Assembly (NCBI GenBank): GCA_019638455.1
Contig: JAHBTU010000003.1
Span: 558,001-622,000 of the forward strand
Reading direction: 5' to 3'
Length of the DNA: 64,000 bases
Source of the DNA: Saprospiraceae bacterium
GTDB taxonomy: Bacteria; Bacteroidota; Bacteroidia; Chitinophagales; Saprospiraceae
In this document: in pieces, positions 36,085 to 43,663 of the stretch
How positions within the stretch are numbered: the stretch's first letter is position 1
How the letters are laid out: each line of letters opens with the position of its first letter
Position numbers and translations under genes: made by a program
The notes under the pieces: model-generated
Database searches by the model: none
What the model was told of the DNA's origin: nothing
The model's input: the letters and a program-made list of their open reading frames with translations, nothing else

Positions 36085-36561
36085 TCATTTTATGAGTGAT
36101 ATGTTGTAGTTGTAGACGAACAAATGGAGGTACAGTTCGTGCATTTCATCGGATTTTGAAAAGGATAGCGTTTTTCTGACGAATCGACAAATTCTCTGGC
36201 GAAGGGTGTTGTTCCAGCGTTCCACATGAGAAGTTTCCCCGGATTCTTTTCCCACCATCTTGTGTTTGCCTGTATCAATAACCGCGGCGTATGCCTCCCA
36301 AAAATCGCTGAACGTTCGGCATTTTCGATATTCAGGCGGAATCAGTTCCCAAAACCGCCGACAAGATTGTTCGCTTCGGTCGCCGATGAAAAAAGAGACA
36401 ATTTGACGTGTTCTGCGGCAAAGTGCTATCCAAACCCAGCGTTTAAAGTCTTTGCAATAGACAAAAGACCATAATTCATCCAGTTCGAGAACGTCTTTTT
36501 TCTTGGCCGGAAGCAACGTGGTCACGATGTCGGGAAGGGACTGCGCTTTTTTTTTATCCAC
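36085..36561 (-). CDS. insB: IS1 transposase, InsB catalytic part
   Basis: 158 residues. DDE-type residues are visible in ELDELWSF, FSDFWEAY and HVERWN, followed by the IS1 hallmark TLRQRICRFVRKTLSFSKS. It is normally made as an InsAB' fusion by frameshift at the A run near its start. The stop codon lies within the element's terminal repeat. Probably functional. Confidence 0.9.
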   Translation of the reverse strand: MDKKKAQSLPDIVTTLLPAKKKDVLELDELWSFVYCKDFKRWVWIALCRRTRQIVSFFIGDRSEQSCRRFWELIPPEYRKCRTFSDFWEAYAAVIDTGKHKMVGKESGETSHVERWNNTLRQRICRFVRKTLSFSKSDEMHELYLHLFVYNYNISLIK

Positions 36562-36797
36562 CTCAGAGCCGTTTGGTGACTGATGCCAAAGGTTCTGGCA
36601 AGACCCCGTGACGAACTGCGTTCTTGGGCCGCCCTGACGACCATTTCTTTAAATTCCTCGCTTTTCCGAAGCGTTTGAAACACCCCGCCGAAGCCGCAAG
36701 CCTTGCATTTGTACTTCGGATTGCCTGATGCGTTCGACCCGTTTTTCACAATGTGTTCAGAGCCACATTTATGGCAGCATTTTACATCTAATACCAT
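36522..36797 (-). CDS. insA: IS1 InsA DNA-binding protein
   Basis: 91 residues, the standard InsA length. A zinc-finger-like CCHKCGSEHIVKNG...YKCKACGFGG is followed by a helix-turn-helix (SSSRGLARTFGISHQTALRWIKKK). The open frame continues upstream without a stop into the truncated TPR gene, so a read-through fusion of TPR protein and InsA is possible. ATG 36797 is the native start. Confidence 0.88.
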   Translation of the reverse strand: MVLDVKCCHKCGSEHIVKNGSNASGNPKYKCKACGFGGVFQTLRKSEEFKEMVVRAAQERSSSRGLARTFGISHQTALRWIKKKRSPFPTS

Positions 36798-36848
36798 TTC
36801 ATAAAGTTTGACGCAAAAATACCAAATCACCCCCAAAATGACACTACC

Positions 36849-38360
36849 CTGTTCGGAGCGATTAAAAACCCGCTCTGATGTCGGGCCATATTTAGCCAGC
36901 TCGGCGAGCATGGCCCATTCGGCCAATGCTCTTGCATCTCGGAGCAACTCGTTTTGCTCGTTAAAGGATAGTTTTGTTTCACGAAGTTTGCTCACAACTG
37001 AATCGGCGATAGCAAACACGCGCAGGGCAGCGTCCAACTGGCTGTCATCCTTAGTGTCTTTATAGTCTTGAAAATGCGTGTGACCCAAATTTGTCAGACC
37101 TGCCAACAGAAGGTTGGATGGCAGAGATTGAGCGATGGCACCGAGGCGAACTTCTTCCATTCCAAGCGCCGTCAATTGTTTCAAAAAATATGCTCGAGCT
37201 GCTGTTCGGTCTCCTTTTTTGCTATAATAGCCCCCTATTTGGTTGTAGGTATTAGCCCTTCGAATGTGCTTTTCGGGAAAGTTTGCCTCATCAAGCATCT
37301 CCGCTTTTTGGAACAAGCGCAATGCCTCTTCACCCTCGCCGCGTTTGGCGGCGAGGGTGGCCAATCCCAGCAAAGCGGTTGTTTGGTCTGGGTGGAACCC
37401 AAAGTTTGTTTCCCAAAAGTCGTATGCTGCGTGATAGTGTTTTTCTGCCTCCGATAGAGCGTTTATTTCACTAAACATGACTCCGAGATTGTAGTTAATT
37501 TTCCCAAATTCAAGGTACTGGCCTTCATAGAATTTATCGCCAAGCTCCAAGGCACGAAAAAAGTATTGTTGAGCGGCTTCTCTATTGTATTCAAGATTTT
37601 CAACTGCGCCCAAGTTCATAAACACTTGAATCAGGTCGGGTGTTACTTCGCCCTTGTTCCACTGCAAGTAAAGCGATTGGGCGCTCAGGAGATAGTCTCG
37701 TGCAGAGGAAGTATGCCCGGTTTCGAGTTTGAGGGTTCCTATGTTGTTCAATAGGTGGGCAAGTTTGTATTTAGGGTCATTTGGGAATTGCGAGCGAATC
37801 GCGTAAGCCTTCATGTACTCTTTCTCTGCTTCCTCAAAGTTATTTCTATCCATTTGAGCGTTCCCGATATTGTTGAAAAGGGCAGCAAAAAAATTGTTCG
37901 TACAGGTGTCTTTTCCCACTTTACAGTTGTTGCAAATATCGAGTGCTTCGATGTATCGCTTCAAGGCCGCCTCTGGGTCGCCTTTCAAGTCCAAAATCAT
38001 CGCGCCGATATTCGACAACGAAGATGCTACCTGTGGATGTATGGCGCCATAGTATCTTTGTCTTATAGACAATGCTGAGTCTTGCTGGGCAATTGCTTCA
38101 TCCATGTTGCCTTGGTGATAAGCCACTATACCTAACAACGACCACGCGCTTGATTCGTATAATGGCAGATTGTTTTGCCGGGCGTAGTCCATCAGAGTAT
38201 GTCCATACTCTATGGCAGAATCCAACATCCCATTGTTGATAAAGAAGTCGGCTTTTTCGACCAAACGTTCCGCCGAACTGTCGGTGGGTTGGGCGGCAGC
38301 GGTCTTAAGACAAAGAACGAATAGGGGGAAAAGCAGCAGGCGGAAAATGAATTGATTCAT
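36849..38360 (-). pseudogene. Secreted TPR protein, 3'-truncated by IS1
   Basis: About 504 residues remain. A signal peptide (1-24, TAAAQ) is followed by roughly eight TPR motifs (for example LLGIVAYHQGNMDEAIAQQDSA), then SERVFNRSEQ, where IS1 begins. This last segment resembles the region just before the CHAT peptidase domain in TPR-CHAT proteins, so a CHAT domain may have been lost, but it is not present to prove this. ATG 38360 starts the signal peptide. Last gene of the 36.8-43.6 kb cluster. Confidence 0.75.
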
Positions 38361-38437
38361 GGTGTGTGTTTTCGGCTCTAATGTATGGCGTGTGGAATCA
38401 ATCAATTGTCTGGTCGTGATGATTTTTAAAAAAGAGA

Positions 38438-38581
38438 GGGCATTGGGGCACACGACTGGATATTTTCAAATTTGCCATGAAGTCACAAAGACGCAAAGCA
38501 AAATACGCATTGATTTGCCGCATTTTGTGCCTTTGTGTCTTTGCACCACAAAAATAATGTCCAATAGTATGGGCATTGGGG
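38438..38581. repeat. MITE-like hairpin element flanked by 11-base direct repeats
   Basis: GGGCATTGGGG occurs at 38438-38448 and exactly again at 38571-38581. Between them is a sequence with CACAAAGACGCAAAG and a complementary TTGTGTCTTTGC, forming a hairpin. The core is related, in opposite orientation, to the element at 48975-49076. It fills most of the 222-base gap before the TPR gene. Confidence 0.7.
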
Positions 38582-39430
38582 TCATTTCAAGCAATCGCCC
38601 AAATCGCCCAAACGCACTATCTGGAGACCAGCGTGGGCAAACAAGCCGTCCCAGAAACCATCCAACATTCGCTTGGTGTTGCTGTCACTATCGTCGGAAA
38701 GGCAGTAGGATGTCGTATAGCAATACACCTTGGAAATGGGAAGATTGTTCTGACGCAATGTGTTTTTAAGGCTGAGCGCAATCTGACGCATGGTAGAGTT
38801 GGCATCGTTTGATTTTCTTTGCATTTCTTCCAACACACTTTCCTCAAAGCGATATATGCCTCCGTTGTAGGGGTTGTTGCTGAGCAGCCTGTATGATTGA
38901 CGGTCGAAGTCGTTGCTCAAGTCTATCTCTCGCCAAGATGTTATGAAGACAATCCGCACTTCTTCGCCGGGCGATATGCTGCGGAGGCGATTGCTCAACA
39001 GGTGCAAGGAGGCCACGATTTGGTTGCAGCCTATCTCGTCTGTCTCACTCAAATTTGCGAGGTCTTTGAGCCATCTGCCTTCGACTTGGTCTTTGGTGGT
39101 GAAGCTGCCCTCGTTGAGCATATCGCTTTCCTGTGGGTCTATCCGACAATTTGGCAAGAGGTTTTTGCCTTCGGAGGTATTACAACTTAATGGGTAAAGC
39201 TCCACCCGGACTGGAGCGTAACCCGGCCCTGCAAGATATTTTTTTTGCAAACGCGCCTTGAGGTCAGCACATTTTTCGGCATCTCGCAATACGTGCTCAT
39301 CGCAAAACAGCAGCAAAATTTTAGCGGGTGCCGAAGTCTTGCTGATTTCGGGGGGCGCCATGCAACAGCTGCGGTAAAACAAGAGGGATAGTGCCAGCAA
39401 AACAATCAATCGAAAATGGGTGGCTTGCAT
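38582..39430 (-). CDS. Exported protein of unknown function, possibly vWA-like
   Basis: 282 residues with an N-terminal hydrophobic signal (about 7-20) followed by CC, perhaps a non-canonical lipoprotein site. I do not recognise the family with confidence. A beta strand AKILLLFCDEH, a central EVRIVFITSWREID and a C-terminal FWDGLFAHAGLQIV give an alternating alpha/beta pattern like a von Willebrand A fold, but no clear MIDAS motif is visible. It is tightly spaced after the four-TM gene (28 bases), which suggests shared function. Confidence 0.55.
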   Translation of the reverse strand: MQATHFRLIVLLALSLLFYRSCCMAPPEISKTSAPAKILLLFCDEHVLRDAEKCADLKARLQKKYLAGPGYAPVRVELYPLSCNTSEGKNLLPNCRIDPQESDMLNEGSFTTKDQVEGRWLKDLANLSETDEIGCNQIVASLHLLSNRLRSISPGEEVRIVFITSWREIDLSNDFDRQSYRLLSNNPYNGGIYRFEESVLEEMQRKSNDANSTMRQIALSLKNTLRQNNLPISKVYCYTTSYCLSDDSDSNTKRMLDGFWDGLFAHAGLQIVRLGDLGDCLK

Positions 39431-39457
39431 GGTTGAAATTTTTTTTTGAACAATAAC

Positions 39458-41131
39458 TCATGCGTTTTCATCGAAGGATTTAAGGTAGTGCCTCATCACC
39501 TTGCGACTATACACCATGTCGAGAAGGGCAGCAGGGTCGTATTCTTTTTTCCTCATCAGGTCGCTCAGCCCTCGCTGGTGACCCAACCGGAAGGCATTGG
39601 CTGCGGCCTGTTTCAGACTTTCGAGTGTGGCCGCCAGGTCCCAGTCCTCCATGTTGATGGAAGCCATTGACTGCAACTCTCCTATTCTTCGGTGCGCTTG
39701 CTCTTTCTGCCCCCTCAACTGCTCTATCTTGTCTTCTCGTTTTATTATCTCTGCTTCTCGCAAATCCACAAATTCGTCTGTGTCTTTGAGTGGCAAAAAC
39801 TTGAAAGGCGATTTTTTTCGGGCATTGCAGAATTGCTCATATCCGTCAATGAATTCCACATAGAGCATCCCGGCCACGCTTGAAAAAAGCAACGTGATGC
39901 CAAAAAAAATCAGGGCGTATAAGTAGAGCAGGAATGGCTCTATTAGGTTTTTCAGTTTTGCTTGCGTCTCGGCATCCCCAAGTTTGGTTGGGTTTAGCAC
40001 AGATATTCCGACTATCATCAACAAGCTGGCTATTCCTACGACCCACAAAATAGAACGCGTCGCCGCTGACCTATCGCTGGATTTGGAGATGATGGTTTTG
40101 ACCAATATGCCCAAAGCAAGCGGGTATGCCACGCAAAAAACATAGATGGCGTTTAGCAGAATTAGCTTTGTCGCAGGGTTGCTGGATAAAACAACTTGGT
40201 CCATTTCCAGCACTTTTCTGGTCAGGTGGTAAATGATGAAAAACTCGCCGCCTAAGGTCAACAGGAAAAAAATGAGGTTGAAGATGATTCGGGTGCTTCC
40301 CGATACCGCTATGTTTTCGTTTTTATGAGCTGTGGCCAATCTCGAATATCGTTTGGAAAGATTTGCTTGTTCACTTTCCAGTTCTTGGATAGCGTGCGCA
40401 CGCTCTTTTGGGGTAGCTATGTTTTTCAGCTCCTCGCTTTTTTGCAGAATCCGTTCTTTGGCCTGCGCTATGAACGCCAATTCCGTTTGTTTGCGCTCTT
40501 CCATGATTTGTTGATGGTCGTGCACAAAACGGTCGTTGTATTGCGAAGACAAGTGGTTCTTGATTTCATCTTTGAAGGTCTGAATCTCTTGTCGAAGTCG
40601 AGCGGCAGTGCTGTTTGGGGTTTGTTCGTCCAAATCGGTCGCAAGCCTTTCCACTTCTTGGTTCAAGTGCTCCAATTGACTTTGTGCCTCGATTATTTCT
40701 GCCCCGAAAACCTCGCGAAGCTTGTTTTCTGAATGAATCAAGGCATCGAAACCACTCTCAATGGCTGCCACCCCTTGATTGTGATGGCAGGCATCCAGCC
40801 CACATTTGTAACCCATCTTGTAGAACGGTGAGCGGCTGATGTTGGCCGCATCGTGCAGCCAAGCCAACATTTTTTTCAACGAAAAATGGCCTTGGAACGG
40901 GTCTTCCGTGTCTTTGGGTGGAGCATGGTTTTCATTGGGCGCGCCATTCTGAGGCGTTTCGTTTTCTTTGCTTGACGAATCTGTGCCATTTTCCGTGCTT
41001 GATGTGTTAGCTTCATCATTGCGCCTGCTTCGCGGAGGGAGCAGGAATTTTACCATGTTGTCCCAAAAGCTTTTGAGCGTTTCCGCGAGTGCTTGCAGGG
41101 TGCGAGCCTTGTTCGATTGTGTTGTGAGCAT
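39458..41131 (-). CDS. Coiled-coil protein with four membrane segments, unknown function
   Basis: 557 residues, family not recognised. Order: N-terminal helix, low-complexity Asn/Glu/Ser/Pro stretch (about 35-90), a KMLAWLHDAANISRSPFYKMGYKCG block, long coiled coil (about 130-270), four membrane segments (about 283-305, 320-345, 360-378 and 398-420), second coiled coil (about 455-490) and a C-terminal basic tail. The C-terminal segment with AFRLGHQRGLSDLM echoes GLGHQ-type motifs of the neighbouring coiled-coil protein (FQLGRAKDV). Probably a membrane scaffold or force-coupling component. Member of the 36.8-43.6 kb cluster. Confidence 0.7.
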   Translation of the reverse strand: MLTTQSNKARTLQALAETLKSFWDNMVKFLLPPRSRRNDEANTSSTENGTDSSSKENETPQNGAPNENHAPPKDTEDPFQGHFSLKKMLAWLHDAANISRSPFYKMGYKCGLDACHHNQGVAAIESGFDALIHSENKLREVFGAEIIEAQSQLEHLNQEVERLATDLDEQTPNSTAARLRQEIQTFKDEIKNHLSSQYNDRFVHDHQQIMEERKQTELAFIAQAKERILQKSEELKNIATPKERAHAIQELESEQANLSKRYSRLATAHKNENIAVSGSTRIIFNLIFFLLTLGGEFFIIYHLTRKVLEMDQVVLSSNPATKLILLNAIYVFCVAYPLALGILVKTIISKSSDRSAATRSILWVVGIASLLMIVGISVLNPTKLGDAETQAKLKNLIEPFLLYLYALIFFGITLLFSSVAGMLYVEFIDGYEQFCNARKKSPFKFLPLKDTDEFVDLREAEIIKREDKIEQLRGQKEQAHRRIGELQSMASINMEDWDLAATLESLKQAAANAFRLGHQRGLSDLMRKKEYDPAALLDMVYSRKVMRHYLKSFDENA

Positions 41132-41200
41132 TGGGCAGTCGTTTGGATGGTGGTGTCATGATTGCAAAAGCGTTTCGACCGTCAAATTTCAAATGCGTTT

Positions 41201-41859
41201 TCAGGCAGCGGGAGACTGCGAGCCACCGTCCAAGTCATCCAGTTGTTGGCGGATGCCGGCACCCTCATTGTAGCCTTTGCGGAACTCGCGAAGGTTGGTG
41301 CGCATGGTCTCCAATGAGCTATTGTGTTGCGCCTTGAGCTCATTCACCATTTTTTCCAGCACGTTCGATAGATTCATCGCTTGAACTTGTTCATCGAGCT
41401 TGGCGCTCAGTTTGTCAAAGCCTTCTTCGGTTTTTTGGTAGTGCCAAATATCGAGTGATGAAATCAATCATCTTTATCGAAAATCACTCATAGGTTGACA
41501 CTACCGGTTTTTTTAAAAATATCGGACACTTTGTTGCGCTGCTCGACATAGTATTCGGGGCCGGGAGGAGGTTGCATGGCTGCCCAAATCGCCGTCTCGA
41601 TTTCCAGTTGTCTGACAAATTGCAGATGCTTTTGCACCATGCCATTAGCTATGCTATCAACTCTTTTTGCGGTCTCCTCGAAATTGTGGAGCAGCCCGTT
41701 GACGGCATCAATGGTTTTCTGAACGAGGTCTGATTGATGCGCCTCTGCGCTTGTGATTTCTGCCTCAAGCGCCGTCACCGTGTCATTGAATCTGCCCACA
41801 TCCTTAGCTCGACCCAGCTGGAAGCCTGAGTGGTAAAAGGTTTTTTCTTTCTCTTGCAT
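41201..41859 (-). pseudogene. Coiled-coil protein gene split by a 69-bp mini-IS
   Basis: Two frames (41488-41859 and 41201-41467) are halves of one gene. Removing the mini-element and one copy of its target duplication (77 bases) joins VSDIFKKT to EEGFDKLSAKL in one frame of 193 residues. The whole product is alpha-helical and coiled-coil rich with no signal or membrane segment. As it stands, translation of the first half ends in GSVNL inside the element. The family is not recognised. It lies between the OmpA-like and four-TM genes. Confidence 0.85.
41429..41513. mobile_element. 69-bp IS1-related mini-element (MITE) with 8-bp target duplication
   Basis: The element 41437-41505 begins GGTAGTGCCA and ends in the complement of GGTAGTGTCA. 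Its right end shares GGTAGTGTCA plus TATGAGTGAT with the left end of the full IS1 at 36078. GGTTTTTT flanks both sides (41429-41436 and 41506-41513), an exact 8-base duplication. It has no coding capacity and must have been moved by a transposase acting in trans. Confidence 0.9.
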
Positions 41860-41945
41860 GGTTGAAATGGTTGAAAATGTTAATCAGGTTCGTAAAAACT
41901 TAGGCAGCCCCAGGCGCATAAGACTCGGTTGGCAGGCTTATAGGT

Positions 41946-42030
41946 TTTTGACAGGGTTTACAAGATTTACGGGATTTTTGGCGGGGAAGCCACTTCATCT
42001 ATCCTGTAAATTTTGTAAATCCTGTCAAAA
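41946..42030. repeat. Dispersed hairpin repeat, copy 2 (30-base arms)
   Basis: Arms 41946-41975 and 42001-42030 are complementary at 27 of 30 positions and contain TTGACAGG...TTTACAAGATTTAC. Related copies are at 2582-2646 and 54880-54958. It lies between the OmpA-like gene and the split coiled-coil gene and could attenuate transcription within the cluster. Confidence 0.85.
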
Positions 42031-42059
42031 ATTGAATGTCTGCTGTCCTGCCTAAGTGT

Positions 42060-43262
42060 TTACTCAAGTTCTTGAATTTTGAAACTGACACGGCGCTCGT
42101 AAGGGTTCGCCCGAGTTCTCATAGCAGTGCCTTTATAGGTCAACTGAACATTGCGCAGCAGAGAGGAGTGGCTCATTTCCAAGGTCGTTTGAAGCAACTT
42201 CATGCCCTCGAATCCCCGCGCATACGCCAATTGTTTGTTGCCTGTGTCTCCCGATGCTATTCTGTTTCCGATGTTTTGGCCAGCTCCGTTGGAGAAAGGA
42301 AGGGCTTCGCCAGTATTGCTCCAACGACCATCCCGATAATAGGGGATGCCTCCTTGACGAACGGGCGAGCCATCGGCAAATCCCTCTGCAACAATGCCAA
42401 AACGACGTTTTGGATAGTTGCGTACTATCTCCTCATATCGCTCCGCTATGTGTCCGATAATTATCATGCTAACAGGGTTCAGTCGAAAATCGCCAGAGTC
42501 AAAAAACACGGAGTAGTCGCCCTTGGATTTTTCCACCGATAACCGAAGTATTTCCAATAGGCTCTTATGTCTCTCTACTATCCGTTTATACTCGGCCATG
42601 AAAGCTTCATCTTGCTCGAAGGACCATAGAATAGCCCCCAAGTCAAGGTCGGTTTTTAATGGGTCGTTTTTGAATGAATCATACAAGGGCAATTGTTTCA
42701 AGGCTCCTTTGATAAAACCTGCCAACTCGGGTATGAACGTCTCCGGCTGAATAGGATACCCGATACCTATTTTGCAGATAAACTGTTGATTTTCGCAATC
42801 ATAGAACACCGAGTCATATATGCCAATCAGGATTTTATCCAAATCAGGGTGTATAATGGTTTCCAAGTCTTCCTTGTTGGCGGCATCATTTAGATACGAT
42901 ACCCGCTGCTCATCGAGCGGGAATGCTATTTTTTTCCGACATATCTCATTGATGGCTTGGCTATATGCTTTTGCCCTGATATTGAGAAAATCGTTCAATG
43001 CATTCGTGTCTTTGGGAATAGAGTACTCAAAATGAAATGTCTCATATCCCTTTGGAGGTCGGGCATTTCGCCCGGTATATGTATATCTTCTCCCCTCAAA
43101 GTATTGTTGATTGTTTTGAACGACTATTGTTTTATCGCATCCGGTAGTAGGTTTTTCGGCAGGGTTGCCTTCGCATTTGTCTATTAATTTTATACAAACC
43201 CCTGTTAACCCAGCTATTATGGCTGGCCAAATTGCAATTTTTAGTGCTTCTGACATTTTCAT
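42060..43262 (-). CDS. Membrane-anchored protein with OmpA-like C-terminal domain
   Basis: About 400 residues. A single N-terminal membrane segment (about 8-28) leads to a large extracytoplasmic region. The C-terminal 130 residues resemble an OmpA/MotB peptidoglycan-binding domain: FFDSGDFRLNP, then a helix IIGHIAERYEEIV, then GIVAEGFADGSPV, KQLAYARGFEGMKLL and a final NPYERRVSFKIQ. Such a layout is seen in MotB and ZorB-type proteins, although the N-terminus is longer here and the partner is not MotA-like. ATG 43262 is used; the frame begins at a GTG at 43283. Confidence 0.65.
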   Translation of the reverse strand: MKMSEALKIAIWPAIIAGLTGVCIKLIDKCEGNPAEKPTTGCDKTIVVQNNQQYFEGRRYTYTGRNARPPKGYETFHFEYSIPKDTNALNDFLNIRAKAYSQAINEICRKKIAFPLDEQRVSYLNDAANKEDLETIIHPDLDKILIGIYDSVFYDCENQQFICKIGIGYPIQPETFIPELAGFIKGALKQLPLYDSFKNDPLKTDLDLGAILWSFEQDEAFMAEYKRIVERHKSLLEILRLSVEKSKGDYSVFFDSGDFRLNPVSMIIIGHIAERYEEIVRNYPKRRFGIVAEGFADGSPVRQGGIPYYRDGRWSNTGEALPFSNGAGQNIGNRIASGDTGNKQLAYARGFEGMKLLQTTLEMSHSSLLRNVQLTYKGTAMRTRANPYERRVSFKIQELE

Positions 43263-43306
43263 AGAAAAAAAATTGAACCCCACTTATAAGATAGGTCGTG
43301 TGTGTT

Positions 43307-43573
43307 TCAATGACTATCCAAATAAGCCCGTATCGCTTCCATGGCAATGGCTAAATCATCAAACCGCTCCATGAGAAAATCCAGCGCCCAGCCGGGCAAC
43401 GCATCCTGAACAGCGGGACTCATCAAGGCACGCTGTCCGACAACTACGATTTCATCGGAGAAATGATAGAAAAGTGCCTTTAGAGCTCGGCTCTTGGCAA
43501 TGAGCAAGGCAGCTTTGGCGATTCCGATTTTGCCACCAATGACTTTGAGCAGAATGAAGAAGAGTGAAAACAT
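43307..43573 (-). CDS. Small hydrophobic protein of unknown function
   Basis: 88 residues: a hydrophobic N-terminal segment (about 1-32) and an amphipathic, partly acidic C-terminus ending AMEAIRAYLDSH. Family not recognised. It is first in the minus-strand cluster, 45 bases before the OmpA-like gene, and starts 30 bases after the subtilase terminator. Confidence 0.5.
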   Translation of the reverse strand: MFSLFFILLKVIGGKIGIAKAALLIAKSRALKALFYHFSDEIVVVGQRALMSPAVQDALPGWALDFLMERFDDLAIAMEAIRAYLDSH

Positions 43574-43602
43574 GACTGGTTTTCTTTTTACCTTATTGTA
43601 TC

Positions 43603-43634
43603 AAAAAACGGACGCTGGTACCCACCAGCGTCCG
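43603..43634 (-). terminator. Rho-independent terminator of the subtilase gene
   Basis: Perfect 11-base stem (43609-43619 with 43624-43634) and a four-base loop, followed on the minus strand by six T residues. It cleanly separates the subtilase from the downstream cluster. Confidence 0.85.
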
Positions 43635-43663
43635 CTCTTTTTATCATTAGCCCCCAAAAAAAA

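Larger units (their letters stand above)
36078..36848 (-). mobile_element. Complete IS1-family insertion sequence (771 bp)
   Basis: Ends are imperfect inverted repeats beginning GGTAGTGTCATTTT on both sides. The element carries an InsA-type and an InsB-type reading frame overlapping at a nine-A run (36547-36555 on the minus strand), suited to the -1 frameshift known for IS1. The left and right flanks show no 8-9-base target duplication and belong to two different broken genes, so the junction formed by deletion or recombination rather than simple insertion. Confidence 0.92.

Noticed and set aside
36849..43573. Identification of the cluster as a Zorya defence system
   Set aside because: Only the OmpA-like C-terminus of one protein resembles ZorB; no MotA-like ZorA, helicase or nuclease was found.
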